A DNA stretch of 64,000 bases from assembly GCF_007988905.1 (NCBI RefSeq), contig NZ_BJVA01000002.1, forward strand, positions 1 to 64,000. The letters are read 5' to 3'. The translations under genes and the position numbers were made by a program. The notes below the pieces were generated by a model. It did no database searches. It was not told where the DNA came from and worked only from the letters and a program-made list of their open reading frames with translations. Origin of the DNA: Gluconobacter kanchanaburiensis NBRC 103587 (GTDB taxonomy: Bacteria; Pseudomonadota; Alphaproteobacteria; Acetobacterales; Acetobacteraceae). Positions within the stretch are counted from its first letter, which is position 1. Each line of letters starts with the position of its first letter. Of this stretch, positions 1-8,246 are shown piece after piece.

Positions 1-249
1 CACCATGCAAAGAGTAATAAACCCGCTTACCGCACGAAAATAGTCTCTTTTGAAGGCGCAAGGGTTATGAGGCGCTAGAGGCGCGTATCTTCGATGAAGC
101 ATTATGTCCGAAATCGCTCTGAAGGCTTGAGAATTATCAGTTTGACTTTGCAACATAACAAAGGACGAGAATGTAGATTAGATCATAAAAACAGCATAAT
201 CTTATGAAAAAATAATATGAATGATAGGCATATCATTACAAGCACATAT

Positions 250-545
250 TAGGCTCAGGACCCATTGGTTTCATTACCGAAATCCGATTCAGTCTCCCGC
301 AAGGAGACTAGAGATGAGCGATCTGTTTTGGCTGACGGACGATCAGATTGAGCGCCTGCGACCGTTCTTTCCCAAGGGCGACATGGGGATCTTCGCCCGG
401 ATGATGGATGGCCCTGTCTACCGAAAAGGCGGAGCCTCAAACCATTTCGGAAGGCTCAAGGACTGGAGACGGGTCGCAGCGCACTATGATAGAGGCCCCG
501 AGTGTCTGCTTTGGATCTCTCAATGCCCGATTACAGACATCGAGA
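250..545 (+). mobile_element. IS5-family (IS1031-like) element, internally deleted remnant
   Basis: From about 250 the sequence AGGCTCAGGACCCATTG and the following leader with an AAGGAGACT ribosome-binding site reappear, diverged, at 63901 onward, where they precede another transposase start. This is the left part of an IS5-group element of the kind common in acetic acid bacteria. Only about 300 bp remain of an expected 0.8-0.95 kb, and I cannot define the right end or target duplication. The outer limits are approximate. Confidence 0.7.
314..530 (+). pseudogene. IS5-family transposase, decayed
   Basis: The reading frame opens with MSDLFWLTDDQIERLRPFFP, the typical N-terminus of IS1031/IS5-type transposases of Acetobacteraceae, preceded by AAGGAGACT. 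After FFPK it jumps directly to GIFARMM, which in full-length relatives lies roughly 50 residues further on, so codons are deleted. The next stretch (LSTEKAEPQT) matches the family only in the +1 frame, from about 408. The sequence then jumps again to KDWRRVAAHYDR, close to the family C-terminus (KDWRRVATRYDR), back in the first frame. The DDE catalytic core is therefore missing. Two deletions and a frameshift mean it cannot encode an active enzyme. Comparison with full-length members is from memory of the family, so exact deletion sizes are uncertain. Confidence 0.75.
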
Positions 546-849
546 GACGTCCGTTCGGAATTGAAGAAAAAGATAGTCGGCGTAGCCCTTCTCGTTTCAG
601 CCGAAGAGCGTATTCCGCCCCCCCCCTCTCGTTCAAGCGGGGCACTCTGCCTTCAAGTGGGCGAGAAAGGCCGGATTTGTGAGGATCATCTTGCTGGAGA
701 CTTCCATGCCGGCGGGGTCTCTGGCGACGTATTTTCCGATATTTTAGCGCTGCCTATGACAGTATTATAACTGATACGATGGTTGGATAACGCAAAATAT
801 GCTGGAGAAATCTCAACCCGTTATCTGATTGTACTGGTAACCTACAGAA
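546..849. other. intergenic DNA with a 9-C tract
   Basis: No gene could be supported here. Short open frames continue out of the transposase remnant without recognisable similarity. A run of nine C lies at 618-626. The segment is probably debris left by IS-associated deletions between the element and the SDR gene that ends at 850. Confidence 0.4.
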
Positions 850-1707
850 TCAAAGGATCGTCTGCTCAATATCCGCATAGTCGGTGGACAGACATCGATC
901 TTTCCAACGCAAAATATCTGCGCTGGTACGGGTGGAAGCCGCTGCCCACATTGCATGAGCATCGCTGCCGAGCACTAGACGTAGCGGCGCTCCGTTATCC
1001 TTGACGGCCTCGACCATGATAGACGCTGCGATCTCGGGGTTACCAAGCTGCCTGCCGGCATTGCCGGAAAGTTGTTTTTCGATCGGTCCGACAATCGGCG
1101 CATAGTCAGGGATACGAATGGCGGGACGGACGATAGTATCTCCCTCGAACTCAGTACGAAATCCGCCCGGCTCAACGAGCGTCACGCGGATACCAAGATC
1201 CCTGACCTCTCCGGCAAGCGCTTCGGTCCAGGCTTCGAGCGCGAACTTGGTAGCACAATAAACGCCAAGATCAGGTACCGCGACGAGGCCGACTATACTG
1301 GAGACATTGAGAATATGTCCCGAGCGGGCGGCACGCATATGCGGCAGGACGAGGCGGGTCAGCTCAATCGCGCCGAAGCAGTTAACCTCGAAGGCATCAC
1401 GTACCTGCGCGATATCCAGCTCTTCCGCTGCACCATTAATGCCACGTCCGGCGACATTGGCCAGTACGTCGATCCGCCCAAATCGATCGAGGGCGGCCTG
1501 CAGAGCTTGCACTCGAGAGACGGTGTCGGTCACATCGAGTACGATCGCGAGGCCTTTACCGTCGGTATCGGTAACGATGTCTTGGAGCCGTTCGATCCTC
1601 CGGGCGCAGGCGACGACAATATCGCCTGACGCCAACGCTGCCTTTGCGAGTTCGCGCCCCAACCCTGACGACGCGCCGGTGATAAACCAGACCTTCTGCT
1701 CGGACAT
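850..1707 (-). CDS. short-chain dehydrogenase/reductase (SDR)
   Basis: A 285-residue classical-type SDR, expected to be a cytosolic NAD(P)-dependent oxidoreductase acting on a carbonyl or alcohol. The N-terminus has the cofactor motif TGASSGLG (about residues 10-17), followed by an NVAG variant of the NNAG motif near residue 85. The catalytic Ser and the Tyr/Lys pair appear as NVSS and YCATK (around 135-155). The ARR after the second strand suggests NADP preference. It starts only 3 bp after the stop of the frameshifted alcohol dehydrogenase gene, with no Shine-Dalgarno of its own, so it is probably translationally coupled and last in a three-gene unit with the SDR at 2975-3715. Members of the QOR-like and SDR families here may share substrates, but the substrate cannot be read from the sequence. 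Confidence 0.88.
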   Translation of the reverse strand: MSEQKVWFITGASSGLGRELAKAALASGDIVVACARRIERLQDIVTDTDGKGLAIVLDVTDTVSRVQALQAALDRFGRIDVLANVAGRGINGAAEELDIAQVRDAFEVNCFGAIELTRLVLPHMRAARSGHILNVSSIVGLVAVPDLGVYCATKFALEAWTEALAGEVRDLGIRVTLVEPGGFRTEFEGDTIVRPAIRIPDYAPIVGPIEKQLSGNAGRQLGNPEIAASIMVEAVKDNGAPLRLVLGSDAHAMWAAASTRTSADILRWKDRCLSTDYADIEQTIL

Positions 1708-1710
1708 TTT

Positions 1711-2900
1711 TTAAGACTTTGTCATATCAATGACGAAACGGAATTTCACATCCTTGCCCACGACGCGATCAAAAGCAGTCGCAATTTGATCTGGACGGAT
1801 CAGCTCTACATCGGCAGTGATTCCTCGTGCTGCACAGAAATCGACAACTTCCTGTGTCTGTGCGATGCCACCGATCATTGATCCCGATAGATTGCGTCGG
1901 GCTGTATTGTTCATCATCGCATTGTAGCCATCGATCGCTTCCAGTGCGCCGACATTGACCAAAGTCGCGTCTGTCTTGAGCAGGTTCATGAACGGTTGGA
2001 TTGGAAAGGCCTGCGGTACAGCGGCGATGATCAAATCAAAACCCGGGCCAGAGCTGTGTATCTTTGTCTGATCGCTCCACAAGACTGCCTCTCTGGCCCC
2101 CATCCGCAACGCGTCAGCCTGCTTACCGGCCGACGTGGTGAAGACGGTAACTTCGGCCCCCTTCGCTACAGCAAGCTTGACCGCCATGTGCCCCAGCCCC
2201 CCCCCAGACCGATAACGCCGATCCTCATCCCCCGGGAAGCCTTCCAGTGCTGGAGCGGCGAAAAGGTGGTGATGCCGGCGCATAGCAACGGCGCCATGCC
2301 GGCCAGGTTCACACCCGGCGGGATCCGGATGACAAATTTCTCCGTGACGACGACCCCGGTCGAATAGCCGCCCTGGGTGATTCCACCAGATATCTTGTCA
2401 GGCGACGCATAAGTGAGCGTCATGCCATTCAGGCAGGCATGCTCGCGGTCTGCGAGGCATTCGACGCAGTACCCGCAACTATCGACCATACAGCCGACAC
2501 CGCCGATATCGCCGATACGAAACTTGGTGACCTTCGGCCCTACTGCCGTTACGCGGCCGATAATCTCGTGGCCCGGCACCATCGGATAGTGCGCAGGCAT
2601 CCATTCCTCGCGTACCATATGGATATCGGAATGACAGATGCCACTGTATAGAATCTCCATCTGCACATCGTTCGGACCGAGAGCGCGGCGTTGGATTTTC
2701 ATTGGAACAAAACTGGATTTGTCAGTCGCCGCCCAGGCAGAGGCCGTAGTTGGTCCGAGATCGGAGGTCATTACCGTTGTTTTGGCGGCGGCCGCACCAG
2801 CTATCAGCCCAGTCGCCGCGAGGCCCGCGCTGCCGATGAGCAGATTGCGACGATCAAAAGACGCCACGATATGGTTCGGATCGTCGCATCGACTGCACAT
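1711..2900 (-). pseudogene. Tat-tagged zinc-dependent alcohol dehydrogenase, frameshifted at a 9-G tract
   Basis: Two overlapping frames together encode one MDR-family NAD(P)-dependent alcohol dehydrogenase of the YahK/cinnamyl-alcohol type. The first frame (2900-2166) has catalytic zinc ligands in GICHSD and PGHEIIG and the structural-zinc cluster CGYCVECLADREHAC. It breaks in the Rossmann motif GLGG. The second frame (down to 1711) resumes at GLGHMAVKLA and runs to a normal C-terminus. The break coincides with nine consecutive G (minus strand; 2197-2205); seven would restore the usual GLGGLG. The N-terminus carries an extra segment with a twin-arginine-like signal (DRRNLLIG, Arg17-Arg18) and a hydrophobic stretch to about residue 38, odd for an NAD(P)H enzyme. 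The start is supported by AAGGAGCT. It may be a true pseudogene, a phase-variable gene, or a sequencing error. Confidence 0.8.
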
Positions 2901-2974
2901 GATGAGAGCTCCTTTTAATATCCAATTTGAAGTGAGCAGACTTCACCCGTTCCTCTGGAAGGGGCGATGCCAGA

Positions 2975-3715
2975 TCAATATTCCTGCGACGTCGGGCGGA
3001 AGAGGATCTCGTTAATGTCAACCTCAGTCGGCTGTTCAATCGCAAAGGCGACGACACGGGCAAAACTATCCGCCGGAATCGCGTCTTTGTAGAATTCTTT
3101 GATACCCGCCGCGATCTCGGGAACGCTGACGCTGTCGGGCAATTCGGTTGCGATTGCGCCTGGTGAAATAATTGTCGTGCGAATGTTGTAGGGTTTCACC
3201 TCTTGACGGAGCCCTTCCGAAATTACCCGCACTCCGTGTTTTGTCGCAGCGTAGACGGCAGTACCAGGGGACACTTTATGACCCGAAACCGACGATACGT
3301 TGATGATGTGGCCGCTCTTTTGCTCCTTCATTACGGGGAGAGCTGCGGCTATGCCATAGAGCACGCCCTTAAGATTGACGTCGATCATGCGATCCCAATC
3401 GTCGATCTTCAGCATTTCCAGCGGAGAGGAAGGCATGAGGCCCGCATTATTGATGAGCACGTCGACCCGGCCGAAGGCTTTTACTGTCTGGTCGACCAAG
3501 GCTTGCACCTGCTCTGCGCGGGTCACATCAACTGCGACAGCAAGCGCATTACCGCCGGCAGCATTGAGTTCTGAGACCAGTGCTTCAATGCGATCGGTGC
3601 GGCGTGCGCCGACGACAACTGTGGCTCCGGCAGCAGACAGGGTGCGAGCAGCGGCTTCGCCGAGACCGCTGCTCGCACCGGTGATAACCACGACCTTATT
3701 CTTGATGTTGCTCAT
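2975..3715 (-). CDS. short-chain dehydrogenase/reductase (SDR)
   Basis: A 246-residue classical SDR, normal family length, predicted cytosolic and NADP-preferring (TGASSGLG at residues 12-19, then VGARR at the end of strand 2). NNAG lies near residue 90, and the catalytic triad is Ser in NVSS (about 140) and YAATK (about 154-158). The ATG at 3715 is preceded by TGGAGCAAAC, a good ribosome-binding site. It is the first gene of a minus-strand unit with the Tat-tagged alcohol dehydrogenase (74 bp gap) and the SDR at 850-1707, and is divergent from the AraC regulator at 3864. The arrangement suggests AraC control. Substrate unknown; the family reduces ketones or oxidises secondary alcohols. Confidence 0.9.
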   Translation of the reverse strand: MSNIKNKVVVITGASSGLGEAAARTLSAAGATVVVGARRTDRIEALVSELNAAGGNALAVAVDVTRAEQVQALVDQTVKAFGRVDVLINNAGLMPSSPLEMLKIDDWDRMIDVNLKGVLYGIAAALPVMKEQKSGHIINVSSVSGHKVSPGTAVYAATKHGVRVISEGLRQEVKPYNIRTTIISPGAIATELPDSVSVPEIAAGIKEFYKDAIPADSFARVVAFAIEQPTEVDINEILFRPTSQEY

Positions 3716-3737
3716 GTTTGCTCCAGAGTAATAGTTA

Positions 3738-3753
3738 ACTGGCAGCAGCCAGT
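3738..3753. promoter_or_regulatory. short inverted repeat, possible AraC-region operator
   Basis: ACTGGC and GCCAGT form perfect 6-bp arms around AGCA, 23 bp upstream of the SDR start, in the 148-bp gap shared with the divergent AraC gene. The position suits a regulator site or a 5'-leader hairpin. Evidence is positional only. Confidence 0.3.
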
Positions 3754-3863
3754 CAGCCCCAATTGCAATGAGAGTATAATAGTGACATTATTTTTTCGAT
3801 TATATGCAAATAAGTGTCTTTCTCTTGCCTATTTATGGCAATCCGCACAAATTTGAGAGATGA

Positions 3864-4742
3864 ATGAACGAGATATCCGCTTTTGTTGCAAAGAGGCTCG
3901 CCACGGGGCCTAACGGGATTGATCCGACCGGAATAGAAGGCGTTCATGTCTTCTGGACCACCAGCCCGACACCGCCGGAACCGCTGGTCTACGACGCAGG
4001 GATCACGATCCTGTTGTGTGGGCGAAAGAATGGTTCGGTTTCCGAACGTAACTTCGTTTATGATCAGGATAATTATCTCGTTGTAACGCTACCAATGCCC
4101 CTTTTCTGCTCGCACGAGGCAAGCACAGATGCGCCGCTGTGTGGACTGTTCATAGCGGCTTCCCGTGAGGATTTATCCAGCCTGATACGGGACATGGATG
4201 ATCGGCAACCGATCGCGCCGCGTTCAGGGGCCAGCGCGTTGGCACCGGCCCGCATCACGAACTGGATGAGAAGGTCGATTGAAAGAATGGTAGTCGTCAT
4301 CGACGATCCGCTTTCCGCACGTGTGATTGGGCCAGCACTCCGTCGGGAACTGCTGTTCCACGCGCTCTGTGGTACGTGCGGCCCCTCGCTCGTAACCTAT
4401 GCCCATCAGACCGGCGACGATGGCCGCCTGGATGCACTGATCGAAGCAATCCGGGCTGACATCGCCCAACCGGTCAGCGTGAAAGCTTGGGCAGAGGCGG
4501 CGGCTATGAGCCTGTCGGCATTCCACCGCGCCTTCCGCCGCCGCACCGGACAGTCGCCGCTACAATACGTGAAACGCCTCCGCCTCCATGCCGCCCGCGA
4601 TATGATCCTTTATGATCGCGCCAGGGTCGGCGACGCTGCGCGTCGCGTCGGCTATGAAAGCGTCTCCCAGTTCAGCCGAGAATATCATCGGCATTTCGCC
4701 GTCGCACCTGCAACGGCCCGCCATATTACGGAGGCCCTCTAG
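3864..4742 (+). CDS. AraC-family transcriptional regulator
   Basis: A 292-residue regulator with an N-terminal AraC_N-type sensing domain (about residues 20-170) and a C-terminal double helix-turn-helix (about 185-290). The second half shows the AraC hallmarks: AMSLSAFHRAFRRRTGQSPL, and a recognition region VGYESVSQFSREYHRHFAVAP. AraC_N members of this kind often sit beside SDR and alcohol dehydrogenase genes and activate them in response to small aldehydes or alcohols; that is family knowledge, the ligand here is not known. It is divergent from the SDR/ADH/SDR unit, which it probably controls. The start follows TTTGAGAG, a weak ribosome-binding site, and no better start is visible nearby. 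Confidence 0.88.
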   Translation: MNEISAFVAKRLATGPNGIDPTGIEGVHVFWTTSPTPPEPLVYDAGITILLCGRKNGSVSERNFVYDQDNYLVVTLPMPLFCSHEASTDAPLCGLFIAASREDLSSLIRDMDDRQPIAPRSGASALAPARITNWMRRSIERMVVVIDDPLSARVIGPALRRELLFHALCGTCGPSLVTYAHQTGDDGRLDALIEAIRADIAQPVSVKAWAEAAAMSLSAFHRAFRRRTGQSPLQYVKRLRLHAARDMILYDRARVGDAARRVGYESVSQFSREYHRHFAVAPATARHITEAL

Positions 4743-4872
4743 TATCTGTTTTTACTGCCACAGGGGCTGTAACCTGTGAGACCGCTATGTCCCAAACGCG
4801 ATCTTCCCGAAAATATCGGCTTTCACCCTCCACTCTTCCCACTGCAATGTCCGCCTTGAAGCATATGCCGTT

Positions 4873-4900
4873 GGTCTGCTTCAAATTTATTAAGCAGACC
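4873..4900. terminator. inverted repeat between convergent genes, probable bidirectional terminator
   Basis: GGTCTGCTT and AAGCAGACC form a perfect 9-bp stem with a 10-nt AT-rich loop, in the gap between the convergent AraC and quinone-oxidoreductase genes. There is no long T tract on either side, so termination is inferred from position and stem. Confidence 0.5.
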
Positions 4901-4985
4901 GGCAGAATGTTGGCTCAACCAAAGCCAGCTGACATTTTCTGAGAATGTTTGTCTCTCAAAGCCCAGTGAAGGGGCGTTCCGAGGA

Positions 4986-5975
4986 TCAGGGAACAACGAC
5001 GATTTTGCCGATCTGGGCATTACTTTCCATGAAACGGTGCGCCTCACTGATATCCTCAAGTTTGAACACCTTGGCGATAACGGGCTTGAGCAGATCATCC
5101 GCCAGCCCCTTGCTGATAAACGCCTTAGCGCGCTCCAGGCGTTCCTGATCTCTGGTGATTTCGAAAAGCTGGTATCCCCGAACTGTCAGATCTTTGCCAA
5201 GAAGCGACATGACAGGAACAGCAAGTGGGGTTGTGTCCAAGGCTCCATATTGAAAGAAAACCCCCAGATCAGACAATGCTTCAAGTATCGTTGCGACATA
5301 TGGACCACCCACCGGATCGAAAGCCAGCCTTGCGCCCTTGCCGTTGGTAATCTTGCCGACTTCTTTAACGAGATCCTGCTCTTCCGTTGCAATAACGTGC
5401 TTTGCGCCATGCTGAAGAAGCTCTTCGCTCTTATTGGAGTGGCGTGTCAAAGCGATCGGCGTTCCCCCCAGCATGTTCACGATCTGAATGGCGGCAAGTC
5501 CGACACTGCTGGACGCCGCCCGGATCAACACCGTATCGCCCTTGGCGAGTTGTCCGATATCGACCAGCGCGCCATAGGCTGTGGTAAACATCATCCAGGT
5601 CGCAGCCGCCTCTTCCCAGCTAACATTCGGCGGGTTCTTAACGACGCCGAAAGCCGGTGCATTCACAAGTTCGCCATGAAGCCCGTATTCGCCCAGCATG
5701 AAACAGGGAATGACACTGACAGCATCTCCGACGGCAAAACCGCTGACATCTGGCCCGAGAGCCTCGATGAGGCCTGACGCCTCGTAGCCAATGATGGCGG
5801 GAAACCGAGGCTCCGTGACGTAGTTTCCCGTACGGAACATCACTTCCGCGCGGTTCAGACCCATTGCCTTTACGCGGATCTGAACTTCTCCGGCCTTAGG
5901 TGCCGGAACGTCCTTGTCCACGACCTCGAGAACCTCAGGCCCACCGGTCTTGTTGAAAATGACTGTCCTGGCCAT
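4986..5975 (-). CDS. MDR-family quinone oxidoreductase-like enzyme
   Basis: A 329-residue medium-chain dehydrogenase/reductase without the zinc-ligand cysteines of alcohol dehydrogenases, so most like zeta-crystallin/quinone oxidoreductase (one-electron or alkenal reduction with NADPH). The N-terminal catalytic domain has GLNRAEVMFRTG and GYEASG (residues about 38-75). The Rossmann domain starts near residue 145 with the loop AASSSVGLAAIQ, the QOR-type version of the nucleotide loop, and the C-terminus returns to the catalytic fold ending GKIVVVP. The start is preceded by CAGGAGAAAG. It lies 78 bp behind the old-yellow-enzyme gene on the same strand and is probably cotranscribed with it under the divergent HxlR regulator. 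Both enzymes would act on electrophilic quinones or enones, which makes a joint detoxification role plausible but unproven. Confidence 0.87.
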   Translation of the reverse strand: MARTVIFNKTGGPEVLEVVDKDVPAPKAGEVQIRVKAMGLNRAEVMFRTGNYVTEPRFPAIIGYEASGLIEALGPDVSGFAVGDAVSVIPCFMLGEYGLHGELVNAPAFGVVKNPPNVSWEEAAATWMMFTTAYGALVDIGQLAKGDTVLIRAASSSVGLAAIQIVNMLGGTPIALTRHSNKSEELLQHGAKHVIATEEQDLVKEVGKITNGKGARLAFDPVGGPYVATILEALSDLGVFFQYGALDTTPLAVPVMSLLGKDLTVRGYQLFEITRDQERLERAKAFISKGLADDLLKPVIAKVFKLEDISEAHRFMESNAQIGKIVVVP

Positions 5976-6053
5976 GGGTCTTTCTCCTGATTACAAATAT
6001 TGCGTTGCATGACGGCCGAGAGGAACCCGGTCGCTGTTTCAAGTCATGAGAAG

Positions 6054-7130
6054 TCAGTAAAGATTGGCGGTCTCATCCATCGGCACCGGCTCCGGGCGCG
6101 GCTGGTTGTTGAGCCACCATGCACCGTAACGCGTATACTGCGGCGGCACGCTAATCGTCGTTCTGAGCTGGTCTGCTGCACTGCGAACCCAGAAGGGATC
6201 ACGCAACATGGCCCGGCCAATCAAGACAATATCGGCTCTCTCGTTGGATACGATGTCCTCGGCAAGATCGGCAGTTTCGATCATGCCGACCGCCCCGGTC
6301 ATGATGCCAAGTTTTTCCTTAAGAAGCGTTGAGGCCGGAACCTGATATCCCGGATAGCTGTTCACCTTGACCCTGGCGATGCCACCAGACGAGCAGTCGA
6401 TCAGATCAACACCTTGTTCTTTCATCCATTGGCCATAGATCATGAAATCTTCCGGCGTATTCCCACCCTCTACATAATCAGTGGTCGAAATCCTGACGAA
6501 GAGCGGGCCTTCCCATTCTGGCCGTACAGCCTCAAGAATATGACGCAGGATGCGATAGCGATTTTCATGGTTTCCGCCCCACTTATCTGTCCGCATATTC
6601 GCCAGGGGCGAGAGAAATTCATTCAACAGGTAACCATGAGCCGTATGGATTTCCAGCACGTCAAAGCCTGCCTCGCGGGCTCGGATCGCCGCGGCTTTGA
6701 ACGCGGCGATGATATCAAGAATTCCTTCTTCGCTCAGGGCGTCAGGGGTTTTGTGTCCCTCAGCAAACGGAACCGCAGACGGAGCCACCGGAGGAAGGTG
6801 CTCTATTCCCAACATGCGACCAGCATGTCCGATCTGTGCGCCTGCCTTTGCTCCCATCTTGTGAATGATATCCACAAGACGGCTCAGGCCCGAGACATGT
6901 TCGTCGGACCAAATGCCAAGGTCTCCCGGACCAATCAGGCCATTTTCCAGAATACCAAGCGTTTCAGGAAATATCAGCGCGGCGCCGCCTAGAGCGCGGG
7001 CCCCGTAATGGATCAAATGAAAGTCGCTTACGAAGCCGCCCGTATCCGCCGAATGCATGCACATGGGAGACATCGCAACACGGTTTCTGAATGTCGCACC
7101 TCGAATGGTGAAAGGCTCAAGGAGTTTCAT
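6054..7130 (-). CDS. old yellow enzyme family NADH:flavin oxidoreductase (YqjM/NamA class)
   Basis: A 358-residue FMN-dependent ene-reductase, single TIM barrel, cytosolic. The N-terminus MSPMCMHSA contains the redox-sensing Cys typical of the YqjM/NamA class, GAQIGHAGR the flavin-contacting Gln/His region, and EIHTAHGYLLNEFLSPL the substrate-binding His pair and barrel core. The NxRTDKWGG segment and the late GRAMLRDPFW strand, which binds the FMN phosphate, are present. Length and motif order are normal. Members reduce activated C=C bonds of enals, enones, maleimides and quinones with NAD(P)H. The gene is first in a minus-strand pair with the quinone oxidoreductase and divergent from an HxlR regulator across 117 bp, an arrangement known for electrophile-inducible OYE genes. 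The physiological substrate is unknown. Confidence 0.9.
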   Translation of the reverse strand: MKLLEPFTIRGATFRNRVAMSPMCMHSADTGGFVSDFHLIHYGARALGGAALIFPETLGILENGLIGPGDLGIWSDEHVSGLSRLVDIIHKMGAKAGAQIGHAGRMLGIEHLPPVAPSAVPFAEGHKTPDALSEEGILDIIAAFKAAAIRAREAGFDVLEIHTAHGYLLNEFLSPLANMRTDKWGGNHENRYRILRHILEAVRPEWEGPLFVRISTTDYVEGGNTPEDFMIYGQWMKEQGVDLIDCSSGGIARVKVNSYPGYQVPASTLLKEKLGIMTGAVGMIETADLAEDIVSNERADIVLIGRAMLRDPFWVRSAADQLRTTISVPPQYTRYGAWWLNNQPRPEPVPMDETANLY

Positions 7131-7216
7131 CGAAAATGCCTTTTCTTCTCGTCTTCCTCCTGTGAGAATAAGGCACTACAACCCATTATAAAAATACGGC
7201 TTAATTGTACATATAC

Positions 7217-7230
7217 TATACAAAAGTATA
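7217..7230. promoter_or_regulatory. putative HxlR operator (palindrome)
   Basis: TATAC and GTATA flank AAAA as a perfect inverted repeat, followed at once by CTAAGGAGGG, the ribosome-binding site of the HxlR gene; a further TATAC copy overlaps just upstream. HxlR-type regulators such as YodB and HypR bind similar TAC-N-GTA dyads in divergent promoters. This suits autoregulation and control of the OYE gene. Confidence 0.45.
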
Positions 7231-7247
7231 CTAAGGAGGGCGTTTTT

Positions 7248-7610
7248 ATGCTTACGAAGAAGAAAAAACGCTGGGATGATATCCCCGGCTGTTCCCTTGA
7301 AGCCGCCCTGAACGTGATTGGGGGTAAGTGGAAAGGTGTTTTCCTTTTCCATCTTCTTGACGGCACCATGAGGTTCAATGAATTGTCCCGACTGGCTCAG
7401 GGCGCCTCCCCGCGCCTCATCGTCAAACAGCTTCGTGAACTGGAAGAAGATGGACTGGTGAACCGCAAGGTCTATGCTGTCGTTCCGCCGAAGGTTGAGT
7501 ACTCACTGACCGAAGAGGGACACAGTCTCCATAATATCCTGCATGCCCTGAGTGAATGGGGGGATCTCTGGGTAGATAATCATCCGGTTGAACCCGTCAC
7601 AAAACCTTAG
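7248..7610 (+). CDS. HxlR-family transcriptional regulator
   Basis: A 120-residue MarR-like winged-helix protein of the HxlR family. It shows the hallmark GCSLEAALNVIGGKWKGVFL (Cys near residue 15), the winged region RFNELSRLAQGASPRLIVKQLRELEEDGLV, and YSLTEEG. The start is fixed by AAGGAGGG eight bases upstream; an in-frame extension further 5' lacks family similarity. In Bacillus, HxlR members with a conserved N-terminal Cys (YodB, HypR) sense quinones, aldehydes or disulfide stress through that residue; the Cys is present here. It is divergent from the OYE/quinone-oxidoreductase pair, so redox-controlled derepression of those genes is the likely role. This is inference from context. Confidence 0.9.
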   Translation: MLTKKKKRWDDIPGCSLEAALNVIGGKWKGVFLFHLLDGTMRFNELSRLAQGASPRLIVKQLRELEEDGLVNRKVYAVVPPKVEYSLTEEGHSLHNILHALSEWGDLWVDNHPVEPVTKP

Positions 7611-7762
7611 ATTTTGAGATCAGGAATGTAGAGCGTTAGGCTTATGACTTGAACATGGTGATTACTGCGAGGCAGCTAGCTGAGAAAGACAGTCGAGTAT
7701 CTGACGTAGCGTGTACGACCGCCTGTCAATCTTTGAGTTATGCATCATAGGCGTACTCTCCA

Positions 7763-7793
7763 GACGCGCCGCCCACCCAAGAAACGGCGCGTC
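7763..7793. terminator. bidirectional hairpin terminator
   Basis: GACGCGCCG and CGGCGCGTC form a perfect GC-rich 9-bp stem with a 13-nt loop, followed on the + strand by GTTCTTTC. It separates the convergent HxlR and tautomerase genes. Confidence 0.6.
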
Positions 7794-7799
7794 GTTCTT

Positions 7800-8234
7800 T
7801 CATACAGGAACAGCATCAGCCGCCGGATTGCGAAGATCGTCCAGCGTGATTGTCTCGCCGAATACGCCCCAATCAGTGGTCGGAACGTCACGTAGGACAA
7901 TGTAGACTGGAACCAGATCGGCTTGATTCAAGCCAAGTGTCCTCGCGATCGCGCCCGTGAAACCAGAGATTAGTTTTTTCTTGGCCACGGCATCGAGGCC
8001 CCCCTGAAAAGCATTGACCTCGATACTGATAACCTTGCGACCTCCTGGCTTGCCACCATGATAGACGGTTCCGTCGTCATAATCGCGAAAGTAAATCCAG
8101 GTGGTGCTGCGCACGAAGGGTGTGTTGGGCAGACGCTCGGCATCAAGCGCGATTGTGGTGAGCGTGTCAGCAAGCTCATCCCGCTTCGCCGTCTCAAAAG
8201 TACCGACAGGAGCATTGATGTAAATCAGGGGCAT
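7800..8234 (-). CDS. tautomerase-superfamily protein
   Basis: A 144-residue tautomerase-like protein. After removal of the start Met the N-terminal residue is Pro (MPLIYI), the catalytic base of the 4-oxalocrotonate tautomerase/MIF superfamily. The length is that of fused two-domain members (two beta-alpha-beta units of about 60-70 residues), rather than the roughly 60-residue 4-OT type; TTWIYFRDYDDG and VPVYIVLRDVPTTDWGVFGE are the matching strands of each half. WGVFGE near the C-terminus is a frequent motif of this group. It follows the zinc alcohol dehydrogenase gene by 12 bp and is surely cotranscribed. Keto-enol tautomerisation of an aldehyde or keto acid produced by that enzyme is a plausible job; the substrate is unknown. 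Confidence 0.82.
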   Translation of the reverse strand: MPLIYINAPVGTFETAKRDELADTLTTIALDAERLPNTPFVRSTTWIYFRDYDDGTVYHGGKPGGRKVISIEVNAFQGGLDAVAKKKLISGFTGAIARTLGLNQADLVPVYIVLRDVPTTDWGVFGETITLDDLRNPAADAVPV

Positions 8235-8246
8235 GTATGTTCTACC

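Noticed and set aside
4759-4778. CACAGG/CCTGTG hairpin directly after the AraC gene
   Set aside because: Only a 6-bp stem with no T tract; the 9-bp stem at 4873-4900 is the better terminator candidate.
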